From Dehalococcoidia bacterium UBA2588 (GTDB taxonomy: Bacteria > Chloroflexota > Dehalococcoidia > Lucifugimonadales > UBA3495): DNA of 39,384 nucleotides. Of this stretch, positions 18,216 to 25,720 are shown in pieces. The position numbers were made by a program, and so were the translations under genes. The stretch's first letter is position 1; each line of letters starts with the position of its first letter. The DNA is taken from NCBI GenBank assembly GCA_002339805.1, contig DDKW01000020.1, forward strand, positions 90,528-129,911, in the 5' to 3' direction. The notes beneath the pieces are model-generated. The model was given only the letters and a program-made list of their open reading frames with translations, had not been told where the DNA came from and did no database searches.

Positions 18216-19259
18216 ATGGTGGAAATGATACCTGCCGCTGGCAGAGAATTGTTATATAGAGAAGCTATTAATGAAGCATTGAAACAGGAAATGAGGTTAG
18301 ATGAGAACGTCATCATAATGGGCGAAGAAATAGCAGGAGGTGCAGGTAGGGAGCACTTAGGAATACAGGATGCTTGGGGTGGGCCTTTTAGGACTACTGT
18401 AGGGCTGATCCAAGAGTTCGGGAAAGAGAGGGTGTTAGATACTCCTTTATCAGAAGCCGGATTTATGGGAGCTGCTATTGGAGCTTCATCCACTGGTTTA
18501 AGAGTTATAGCAGAATTGATGTTTGTTGATTTTATGGGCGTGTGTTGGGATCAACTGATAAATAATGCTGCCAAAATGAGGTATATGTTTGGAGGTCAGG
18601 TAGAAGTTCCTTTCACAATGCTGACTCGTATAGGAGCAGGATTTGGAAGCGCTGCTCAACACTCTGAATCATTTTATTCCTTATTCAGTCACATGCCAGG
18701 TTTAAAAGGAGTAGTACCATCAGATGCATACACTGCCAAAGGGTTACTTACCGCTGCAATTAGGGATAATGATCCGGTTATATATTTTGAACATAAAGGG
18801 TTATACACTCAGCCATCTATTGTGCCAGAAGAGTCTTATACATTACCTCTAGGAAAAGCCAGAACTCTTAAGTCAGGTACCGGAATAACTCTGGTGGGTA
18901 TATCTAAAATGACTTGGATATGTATGGACGCTGCTGCTGAACTAAATAAATTAGGAATAGACGCCGAAGTGATTGATTTATTAAGTGTGTCACCTATTGA
19001 TTATGACCACATAATAGAATCTGTTAGGAAGACACACGCTTTAGTTGTCGTAGACGAAGATACGCCTGTATGTAGTATAGCTTCAGATATATGTGCAAGA
19101 GTTGCGGAAGAAGCATTTGATTATTTGGATGCTCCTCCAACCAAGGTAACAGCACCCCATACTCCTGTGCCCTATAGCAGAGTATTGGAAGATCAATATG
19201 TTCCTAATGTTCCTAGAGTTGTTACAACCGTAAAATCATTATATGAAGGGTATAGATAA
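18216..19259 (+). CDS. 2-oxoacid (pyruvate/acetoin-type) dehydrogenase E1 component, beta subunit
   Basis: Partner of the alpha subunit, 347 residues, forming the alpha2beta2 E1 heterotetramer. Landmarks: LLYREAINEALKQEM near 10-24, IIMGEEIAGGAG, RVLDTPLSEAGFMGAAIGAS near 73-92 (cofactor-side glutamate), QHSESFYSLFSHMPGLKGVVPSDAY near 149-173, and the C-terminal transketolase domain with EDTPVCSIASDI and TPVPYSRVLEDQYVPN. AAGGAG precedes ATG 18216. The pair is followed at 20 nt by an NHL-repeat gene. Confidence 0.93.
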   Translation: MVEMIPAAGRELLYREAINEALKQEMRLDENVIIMGEEIAGGAGREHLGIQDAWGGPFRTTVGLIQEFGKERVLDTPLSEAGFMGAAIGASSTGLRVIAELMFVDFMGVCWDQLINNAAKMRYMFGGQVEVPFTMLTRIGAGFGSAAQHSESFYSLFSHMPGLKGVVPSDAYTAKGLLTAAIRDNDPVIYFEHKGLYTQPSIVPEESYTLPLGKARTLKSGTGITLVGISKMTWICMDAAAELNKLGIDAEVIDLLSVSPIDYDHIIESVRKTHALVVVDEDTPVCSIASDICARVAEEAFDYLDAPPTKVTAPHTPVPYSRVLEDQYVPNVPRVVTTVKSLYEGYR

Positions 19260-19279
19260 AGATAATAAGGAGATAAACA

Positions 19280-20164
19280 ATGGCTAATGAATTAGTTGGA
19301 CAAGGTGACTACAAATTTGAGTATTACCCAGACTGGGCTGTTTTACCAAACAATGAGAAATTGGGTACAGTGAGTGCTGTAGCAACAGATTCAAATAATA
19401 ATGTTTATGTCTTCCAGAGAAAAGATCCTCCTGTTCTAGTTTTTGACGAAACAGGAACTTTTTTGAACTCTTGGGGCAATGGTGTTTTTGTGAGTCCTCA
19501 TGGTTTGTACATTGAGAATGATATTGTATACATTACTGATAGAGAAGGTCAGGTAGCTTTGAGATTCACTTTGGATGGTAAACCTTTACAGATAATAGGT
19601 GAACATGGTGTGGCATCAGATACAGGTTGTGAAATTCCTGGTGAGCTTTTGAGCAAAGCTGCAGAGCCATTTAATTTGCCTACAGAAATGGTTCCACATC
19701 CTAATGGCGATTATTATATTTCTGACGGATATGGTAATGCTAGGATACACCGGTTTACTTCGAATGGTGAATTAGTTAAATCATGGGGCAAGCCTGGCAA
19801 AGTTGAACCGTTTGAATTTCATTTGCCACACAGTTTGATTGTTGGACAGGATGGCAATATTTATCTATGTGATAGAGAAAACAGCAGGATACAAATTTTT
19901 TCACCTGAAGGTGATCACCTAGGTATGTGGACAGACATGCAGAGGCCATTGGATATTTCCTGTGACTCGGATGGGTTATTTTATATTAGTGAAAGGCCAG
20001 AAGATGATAAACCACCACAATTTAGTATCTTGTCTAAAACTGGAGAAGTTTTATCACGATGGTCATGCCGGTCAGCGCACGGTTCGTGGGTTGATAGTAA
20101 AGGTGATATCTATTTAGGACTAACAGCAGAAAAATCAGTGGATAAATACGTTAGAGTCAAATAA
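19280..20164 (+). CDS. NHL-repeat beta-propeller protein (peptidyl-alpha-hydroxyglycine lyase-like)
   Basis: 294 residues made of about six propeller-type repeats. Repeat signatures include ATDSNNNVYVFQRKDPPVLVF near 35-55, SPHGLYIENDIVYITDREGQ near 74-93, DYYISDGYGNARIHRFTSNG near 149-168 and LPHSLIVGQDGNIYLCDREN near 187-206. The combination SDGYGN with LPHS and DREN resembles the C-terminal lyase half of peptide-amidating enzymes, and bacterial members are usually called by that name without proven activity. No signal peptide is visible, so it probably acts in the cytosol. Function here is unknown. AAGGAG precedes ATG 19280; it lies between the E1 genes and the flavin monooxygenase. Confidence 0.8.
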   Translation: MANELVGQGDYKFEYYPDWAVLPNNEKLGTVSAVATDSNNNVYVFQRKDPPVLVFDETGTFLNSWGNGVFVSPHGLYIENDIVYITDREGQVALRFTLDGKPLQIIGEHGVASDTGCEIPGELLSKAAEPFNLPTEMVPHPNGDYYISDGYGNARIHRFTSNGELVKSWGKPGKVEPFEFHLPHSLIVGQDGNIYLCDRENSRIQIFSPEGDHLGMWTDMQRPLDISCDSDGLFYISERPEDDKPPQFSILSKTGEVLSRWSCRSAHGSWVDSKGDIYLGLTAEKSVDKYVRVK

Positions 20165-20187
20165 ATTAACTATTTAGTGGAGGATTT

Positions 20188-21312
20188 ATGGATATAGGGC
20201 TTTTTTATCAAATACAGGTTCCCAAGCCATGGAATGCTGGGAGTGAATCTGAAAAATATAATCAGATGCTAGAACAAGTTTCCTATGCTGATGAAATAGG
20301 GATGAGTACAGTATGGTTCGTGGAACACCATTTTAGATCTGAATGGTCTCACGCAAGCGCTCCAGACTTGGCGTTGGCAGCTATAAGCCAACGAACCAAA
20401 AACATCAGATTAGGCATAGCAGCTGTATTGCCACCATTGCATCATCCCCTTCACACAGCAGTACGTATGTCTACTTTAGACATATTAAGTAACGGTCGGG
20501 TTGATGTGGGAATAGGTCGGTCGGGATATCCTTATCAAATGATACCGTTTGCTAGGGATTTGAAAGATGCCACAAGCATCGTTGAAGAAAGCTTAGAAAT
20601 ACTTCCTAAAGCCTGGACAGATGAAATTTTTTCCTATCAAGGTGAGTATTTTAATATTGGAGAACGAGAAGTGGTTCCTAAGCCAATTCAAAATCCTCAT
20701 CCTCCTATATGGCAGGCTTGTTCTCAAGAATACACATTTGAAAAAGCTGGTAAACAAGGATTGGGCTGTTTAACCCAAACTAGTATTGGCATAGAAAGAA
20801 CACAAAAATTGATAGAAATTTATAGAAATTCCATTGCATCACCCAGTCCTGTTGGCAAAGTAGTAACCAACAAAATATCTGGTAGCACAGTAGCATACTG
20901 TTCTGAAAATAGAGATAAGGCAAGGCAAAGAAGTGCTGAACTAATAGATTGGTATAGGTACCAGCAAAAAGTAAGGGACTCTAAAGTTTGGGAAGGATAC
21001 GCTCCTGAAGATGTACCGGATGATTATAAATGGCATTACGACAGGGCTACTAAGATAGATACTGCTAGAAAAGACGAAGTTACTTCAATGGATCTGTTGG
21101 ATGAAGGAGATAGATTCTGCATGGGGGACCCGGATGACTGTATACGTTATTTAGAAAAATACGAAGATTTGGGGATAGATGAGATAATGCCATTATTTCA
21201 GGTAGGACCAGTAACTCATGAGGAAGTGATGGAAACTCTTAGGTTGTTTGACAAGTATGTAATCCCTTATTTTAAACAAAAATCTGGATCTAGAACTATA
21301 GCTGCAGACTAA
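20188..21312 (+). CDS. LLM-class (luciferase-like) flavin-dependent monooxygenase
   Basis: Bacterial luciferase-fold enzyme using reduced FMN or F420, 374 residues; substrate unknown. Seen: the N-terminal MDIGLFYQIQ strand, WFVEHHFRSEW near 44-54 (the EHH motif common in LLM proteins), RIKLGIA-like IRLGIAAVLPPLHHP near 75-89, ISNGRVDVGIGRSGYP-like LSNGRVDVGIGRSGYPYQ near 104-121, and EYFNIGEREVVPKPIQNPHPPIW near 160-182. Such proteins are greatly expanded in SAR202 Chloroflexota, where a role in breaking down recalcitrant organic matter has been proposed. GGAGG precedes ATG 20188. It ends 10 nt from the end of the convergent hydrolase gene. Confidence 0.9.
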   Translation: MDIGLFYQIQVPKPWNAGSESEKYNQMLEQVSYADEIGMSTVWFVEHHFRSEWSHASAPDLALAAISQRTKNIRLGIAAVLPPLHHPLHTAVRMSTLDILSNGRVDVGIGRSGYPYQMIPFARDLKDATSIVEESLEILPKAWTDEIFSYQGEYFNIGEREVVPKPIQNPHPPIWQACSQEYTFEKAGKQGLGCLTQTSIGIERTQKLIEIYRNSIASPSPVGKVVTNKISGSTVAYCSENRDKARQRSAELIDWYRYQQKVRDSKVWEGYAPEDVPDDYKWHYDRATKIDTARKDEVTSMDLLDEGDRFCMGDPDDCIRYLEKYEDLGIDEIMPLFQVGPVTHEEVMETLRLFDKYVIPYFKQKSGSRTIAAD

Positions 21313-21322
21313 TCCCCGTCAG

Positions 21323-22114
21323 CTAGGATAAAAAGTTTATTAGTGTGTTCGTGAACAAGGAAGGAGATTCTACCTGAGGAACATGAGCCACGCTTTCTAA
21401 TATCATAGTAGATGACCGTAAGATGTTGTTTTCTAAGACTGGAGCGCCTGATTTAAGGCGATCTTTTGCTCCGTAAAGAACGAGAGTTTTACTGGCTTTT
21501 ATTAATGGAAGCCTTGCTAAAAGATCATAATTATTAAGACTGTTAGAAAGATGTTGTACCCATGTTCCTGCCTGATTACGAGAATAGTTGACTAGTTCTA
21601 ACAATTCTTGTGTAGGGTTTGCGAATGTAGTTCGTTCCTTCAAGTCTTCTAATGTTCTGGTTAATGGCAATCCGTTTTCGTCAAAGTCTTTTTTAGATGC
21701 TTCAATTCGACTTGATGCTTCATTGGGATTGTACACTGGGCAGCCTATTAGAACTAGTTTGTCAATTCGATCAGGGTATCTAGCTGCCATATCAATCGCT
21801 AGGCAAGCCCCGACTGAATTACCAACATAATGGGCTCGGTGGATATTCAATATTTGGCAAGCGTCATCCAGAGCTTCAGCATAATCGGGTATAGAAAAAT
21901 TGATATTAGGCTTGTCGGATTTACCGTGTCCGAGCATGTCGAAAGCATATGTTGTATAAGAATTACTAACTTCCTCTACAATATTTTCCCAAACCCAAGT
22001 AGACATGCCCAAGGGATGGAGAAGTACAACAGGGAATCCGGATCCTGATTTTTCGAAATACATATTTCCGTTTCGGGTTTCAACGAAGTCGGTTAGGTTT
22101 CTTTTGACAAACAT
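21323..22114 (-). CDS. Alpha/beta-fold hydrolase
   Basis: 263 residues. The oxyanion strand is VVLLHPLGMSTWVWENI near 29-45, the nucleophile elbow is GNSVGA near 98-103 (Ser 100), the acidic residue is in LYGAKDRLKSG near 212-222, and the catalytic His is in ESVAHVPQVE near 240-249. The triad Ser-Asp-His is therefore complete. The substrate cannot be given; esters, lactones and beta-diketone cleavage products are all possible in this family. GGAG sits 7 nt before ATG 22114. It lies 26 nt after rpiB and is probably co-transcribed with it. Confidence 0.88.
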   Translation of the reverse strand: MFVKRNLTDFVETRNGNMYFEKSGSGFPVVLLHPLGMSTWVWENIVEEVSNSYTTYAFDMLGHGKSDKPNINFSIPDYAEALDDACQILNIHRAHYVGNSVGACLAIDMAARYPDRIDKLVLIGCPVYNPNEASSRIEASKKDFDENGLPLTRTLEDLKERTTFANPTQELLELVNYSRNQAGTWVQHLSNSLNNYDLLARLPLIKASKTLVLYGAKDRLKSGAPVLENNILRSSTMILESVAHVPQVESPSLFTNTLINFLS

Positions 22115-22140
22115 GATATCTCCGATATTATTGATGATTT

Positions 22141-22599
22141 TTAGGAGTTTTGTGCTTCTATACTCAGTACTTTATTTAGTCTTCTAACGAATCTTTCTTC
22201 GTGATCAGAGAAGGAGGCATTTATAAATAATTCTAATATGTCATGTATTATTTGTTCACCAATGATTTTAGATCCTATGCAAATAACGTTCATATCGTCA
22301 TGTTCAACACCTTGCTTAGCGCTGTATGTGTCATGACATATAGCAGCTCGGATTCCTCTTACTTTGTTTGCTGCTATACTTGCTCCTACTCCGCTGCCGC
22401 ATATAATTATTCCCTTGTCTGCTGCGCCAGAGGAAATTTCCATTGCGACATTATTGGCAAAGTCAGGATAATCATCTTCACTATCATGCTCATAAGCACC
22501 GGCATCAATTACTTGATGACCCTGAGATTCCAGCCACGGAATCAAGGTGTTGTTTTTGAGTTCAAATCCGTTATGGTCAGCACCAATCGCAATTTTCAT
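22141..22599 (-). CDS. rpiB: Ribose-5-phosphate isomerase B
   Basis: Interconverts ribose 5-phosphate and ribulose 5-phosphate in the pentose phosphate pathway; cytosolic. 152 residues. Family motifs: MKIAIGADHNGFELK at 1-15, DDYPDFA near 42-48, the catalytic-loop region GIIICGSGVGASIAANKVRGIRA split around residues 63-85 with CGSGVG containing the active-site Cys, and NVICIGSKIIG near 104-114. The last 40 residues include RFVRRLNKV, normal for the family. It is the first gene of a two-gene minus-strand unit, divergent from the HAD gene at 22708. Confidence 0.95.
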   Translation of the reverse strand: MKIAIGADHNGFELKNNTLIPWLESQGHQVIDAGAYEHDSEDDYPDFANNVAMEISSGAADKGIIICGSGVGASIAANKVRGIRAAICHDTYSAKQGVEHDDMNVICIGSKIIGEQIIHDILELFINASFSDHEERFVRRLNKVLSIEAQNS

Positions 22600-22672
22600 A
22601 AAAAGTCCTATTAAAAGATTATAGTCCTAGGATACAGAATCATATCCTAATATTTCAATGCATCGTATTGGA

Positions 22673-22701
22673 TTGACACAAATACTTGGATAATATATAT
22701 A
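22673..22701 (+). promoter_or_regulatory. Promoter of the HAD gene, implying a leaderless mRNA
   Basis: A consensus -35 TTGACA (22673-22678) is followed after 17 nt by TATATA (22696-22701). Transcription would begin about 22707-22709, that is, at the ATG (22708) itself. No Shine-Dalgarno sequence precedes the ATG, in agreement with a leaderless transcript. The -35 is the only perfect one seen in the window. Confidence 0.6.
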
Positions 22702-22707
22702 TCATTT

Positions 22708-23412
22708 ATGACAACAAAGGTAATATTTTTTGATTTTTATAATACATTAGTTAAATTTTGGCCACCTTTAGAATGTATTCAAAAGGAAGCATGTTCAAAA
22801 TTTGGATTTGATGTTGAAGAAGAAAAACTAGCACTTGGGTATAAGTATGGTGATGTTTATTTCAACGAAGAGAACGATAGGTCTCCATTAGGATTGAGAG
22901 ATCACTCTGACCGTAACAATTTTTTCATCGAATATGAACGTATAATATTGGACCACGCAGGGCTGAATGTTTCATTGGATTTGGCCTCTAAAATTTGGCA
23001 GCAAGCTATAAAAATCCCTAAAGAATTCGTATTGTTCTCAGATACTATAAATTGTCTTAAATTCTTGAAAGCTGAGGGTATGGATATAGGAATAATCACT
23101 AATTTAAGGCAAGATATGTCGTCCTTAATTAGAAAACTTAATTTATCAGAATATATTGATTTTTGTATAAATTCTGAAGAAGTTGGGTTTGAGAAGCCGG
23201 ACCCCAGGATTTTTGAATGGGCTTTGAAGGAATATGGTGCCAAGGCATCTGATTGCGTACACGTTGGAGACCAATATTTTTCTGATGTTCAAGGAGCATT
23301 GAGAGCTGGAATCAAACCAGTTTTGTTAGATAGAGAATGTTGGTATCAAGAAATGGAAGATTGCGCTGTTATACAGTCTTTGTCTGAGATGCGGAATATT
23401 CTCGAGTTGTGA
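22708..23412 (+). CDS. HAD-superfamily hydrolase (subfamily IA)
   Basis: 234 residues, a typical HAD-IA phosphatase or dehalogenase fold. Motif I is FFDFYNTL near 7-14, with Asp nucleophile at about 9; the second acid position holds Tyr (DFY rather than DxD), a change seen in haloacid dehalogenases and some phosphatases. Motif II is IITNLR near 130, motif III Lys is in GFEKPDPRIFEWAL near 154-167, and motif IV is HVGDQYFSDVQGA near 177-189. The substrate is unknown. The gene has its own promoter and no ribosome binding site. It is followed after 95 nt by nuoE. Confidence 0.88.
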   Translation: MTTKVIFFDFYNTLVKFWPPLECIQKEACSKFGFDVEEEKLALGYKYGDVYFNEENDRSPLGLRDHSDRNNFFIEYERIILDHAGLNVSLDLASKIWQQAIKIPKEFVLFSDTINCLKFLKAEGMDIGIITNLRQDMSSLIRKLNLSEYIDFCINSEEVGFEKPDPRIFEWALKEYGAKASDCVHVGDQYFSDVQGALRAGIKPVLLDRECWYQEMEDCAVIQSLSEMRNILEL

Positions 23413-23445
23413 TATGTGAGACAGTTGGTTCGAGTCATAGTTTGG

Positions 23446-23487
23446 TTGAATGGCAAACGAAGCGTGTGTTAGTATTGGTACACGCTT
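23446..23487 (+). promoter_or_regulatory. Putative promoter and inverted repeat before nuoE
   Basis: TTGAAT (23446-23451) and TAGTAT (23470-23475) are 18 nt apart and could be -35 and -10. A perfect 8-bp inverted repeat, AAGCGTGT (23460-23467) and ACACGCTT (23480-23487), with a 12-nt spacer brackets the -10. No T-run follows, so it is not an intrinsic terminator. An operator for a dimeric repressor is the simplest reading; a leader hairpin is less likely because half of it lies upstream of the predicted start. Confidence 0.45.
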
Positions 23488-23507
23488 GAATTAGAAGAGG
23501 GAACTCG

Positions 23508-23969
23508 ATGGATGTGCTAACGACGGCTATTGTAGAAGCCGTTCGTAATCAGGAACAACCCACAAAAACTGTACTGTCATCTTTACTGGCTATACAGGAT
23601 GCTATGGGATACATTCCAAAACAATCAATGGAAGTGGTTGCCTCTGAAGTTCCTAACACCACTGTAAATGACGTGTGGGCTGTCGCTTCTTTTTATCCCA
23701 ACTTTAAGTTTGAGCCAAGGTCTCAATGTACTGTCGAGATTTGCTGGGGCCCTACTTGCCACATAGCAGGTGCTATGGAAATCTTCGGTGAAGCACTGAA
23801 CGTACTCGAATTGGAAACAGAGGGTAAAACATCTGACGGATCGGTTGAATTGGACTTCAATACTTGTTTGGGAGCATGTGCTCAAGCCCCAGTGATATCG
23901 GTTAATCACCACTTGATCGGACGTGTCACAAAGAACACTTTGAAAGATATTATAGAGAAATCCAAATAA
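23508..23969 (+). CDS. nuoE: NuoE-like [2Fe-2S] subunit (24-kDa family)
   Basis: Electron-carrier subunit of complex I and related NAD-linked formate dehydrogenases and hydrogenases. 153 residues: a helical N-terminal part and a thioredoxin-like domain with the four cluster ligands in CWGPTC near 82-87 and TCLGACAQAP near 123-132. SD AGAGGGA lies before ATG 23508. It opens the electron-transfer block nuoE-nuoF-alpha-fpr. No membrane subunits (nuoA, nuoD, nuoH and others) accompany it, so it could serve either a separately encoded complex I or a soluble enzyme. Confidence 0.93.
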   Translation: MDVLTTAIVEAVRNQEQPTKTVLSSLLAIQDAMGYIPKQSMEVVASEVPNTTVNDVWAVASFYPNFKFEPRSQCTVEICWGPTCHIAGAMEIFGEALNVLELETEGKTSDGSVELDFNTCLGACAQAPVISVNHHLIGRVTKNTLKDIIEKSK

Positions 23970-23981
23970 GATGGAACGGTA

Positions 23982-25709
23982 GTGGATTTGGTTACTGAAA
24001 TTAACATGTTTGAATCGATAGCGTCTGCAGCAAGTGAGCGCTGGAATGATTTGAATTCAGGCTCTAAACCTTGGATAAGAATTGGAACAGCTTTGTGTGG
24101 CGAAGCAGCTGGAAGTAAGAATTTACTACCAAAAATACGCAGCATCCTCGATGATTTGAAAATAGATGCCAATGTAAGTGAGGTCGGTTGCTTGGGGCTT
24201 TGTTTCGCTGAGCCTCTAATGGACATACAGTTACCAGGTGAAAATAGGGTGTTTTATAGGAATGTCTCCGAAAATGATCTCGAACAGATTCTGACGTCTC
24301 ATATTAAAGATTCTAAGGTTAATTCTGATTTAGCCTTTTTATATTCTGGAGATGAAGACATAGAAGATGTGCCTAGGCTAGAGTCTCATCCTATGAAAGC
24401 TAAAGAACAACGGATTTCACTAAGAAATGCAGGGGACATAGACCCTTATGACATTGACCAATATATTGCGAATGGTGGCTATCATGCTTTGAACAAAGCA
24501 TTGTTTGAAATGGATTCAGAAGCAGTCCTCAATGAAGTAAAAGATTCCGGGCTTAGAGGGAGAGGAGGTGCAGCTTTCTCAACAGGAATAAAATGGAGTT
24601 TTCTTGCGTCTAATAACGCACCTGATAAGTATATATTATGTAACTGCGAAGAAGGTGATCCTGGTGCATTTAATGACAAAGGCATTTTGGAAAGTGATCC
24701 TCACACTGTAGTAGAGGGAGTTATTCTAGCTGGATATGCAACAAATGCTAATTACGGGTACATATTTATTCGTCATGGACATGACGGCCCGATTGAAAGA
24801 ACTAAAAATGCTATCAAACAGGCATATGAAAAAGGATTGCTTGGCGATAATATATTGGGTTCTGATTTCTCGTTTGATATGGAAGTGGCACTGACAGGGG
24901 ACTCATATGTTGCAGGGGAAGAAACCGCATTAATGGAAGCTATTGAAGGCAAAAGATCAATGCCAAGATACCGACCTCCATTTCCCGCACAAGTAGGAGT
25001 CTTTGGTAAACCCACTAATATTAACAATGTGAAAAGTTTATCTTACGTCCCGGAAATTATTCGGAATGGCGGACAATGGTTTTCAGAGATTGGGTATGAG
25101 CAAAGTAAAGGCACGGCTATATTGTGTTTGTCCGGAGCGCTACAATTCACTGGGATGATTGAAGTGCCTATGGGCTTGAACTTGAAAGATATATTGTATG
25201 AAGTTGCTGGAGGAGTGTCAGGAGATAGAAATCTAAAGCTCGTTCAAACGGGAGGTCCTTTAGGAGGAGTTTTGAATGCAGATAATATAGATTTGGTACT
25301 TGACTATGAAACGTTCAGAAATGCTGGTGCTATATTAGGTTCGGGTGGAATAATTGCAGCTGATGATCGGACTTGCATAGTAGATTTGACGCGTTCTTTA
25401 ATTGCTTTCTGCCAATATGAATCTTGTGGTAAATGTTTCCCTTGTAGGATGGGTATGAGCCATTTATTGGAAGTTATAGAGAGGATATGTGATTTGGAGG
25501 GTACGGATGAAGATCTGGATCTAATGCGGAATATTGGTGAAAATATGCAAGCTGGGTCTTTATGTGGTCATGGCCAATTAGGATTCAATCCTGTAGCATC
25601 TGCAATCAAATACTTTCCTGAGGAATTTAATCAGCATATTATCGGTCACACGTGCCTTACTAAAGTATGTAATAACCAAAGATTTTCCCCAACAAGAACT
25701 AGGAGATAG
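23982..25709 (+). CDS. nuoF: NuoF-like NADH-binding subunit with N-terminal thioredoxin-like domain
   Basis: FMN- and NADH-binding subunit, 575 residues. An N-terminal thioredoxin-like ferredoxin domain (about 1-110) retains C39 and the GCLGLCFAEPL motif (C70, C74). The core starts near 150 with SGLRGRGGAAFSTGIKW near 187-203, continues with CNCEEGDPGAFND and AGEETALMEAIEG, and carries an SLBB domain. The N3-type [4Fe-4S] ligands are in ESCGKCFPCRMG near 484-495 with the fourth Cys in GSLCGHGQL near 527. This fused layout is typical of NADP/NAD-linked hydrogenases, formate dehydrogenases and Chloroflexota NuoF, not of E. coli NuoF. It lacks the C-terminal 2x[4Fe-4S] ferredoxin seen in HydB-type relatives. 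GTG 23982 is the chosen start; ATG 24006 is the alternative. Confidence 0.93.
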   Translation: MDLVTEINMFESIASAASERWNDLNSGSKPWIRIGTALCGEAAGSKNLLPKIRSILDDLKIDANVSEVGCLGLCFAEPLMDIQLPGENRVFYRNVSENDLEQILTSHIKDSKVNSDLAFLYSGDEDIEDVPRLESHPMKAKEQRISLRNAGDIDPYDIDQYIANGGYHALNKALFEMDSEAVLNEVKDSGLRGRGGAAFSTGIKWSFLASNNAPDKYILCNCEEGDPGAFNDKGILESDPHTVVEGVILAGYATNANYGYIFIRHGHDGPIERTKNAIKQAYEKGLLGDNILGSDFSFDMEVALTGDSYVAGEETALMEAIEGKRSMPRYRPPFPAQVGVFGKPTNINNVKSLSYVPEIIRNGGQWFSEIGYEQSKGTAILCLSGALQFTGMIEVPMGLNLKDILYEVAGGVSGDRNLKLVQTGGPLGGVLNADNIDLVLDYETFRNAGAILGSGGIIAADDRTCIVDLTRSLIAFCQYESCGKCFPCRMGMSHLLEVIERICDLEGTDEDLDLMRNIGENMQAGSLCGHGQLGFNPVASAIKYFPEEFNQHIIGHTCLTKVCNNQRFSPTRTRR

Positions 25710-25720
25710 TGTGAATATCT

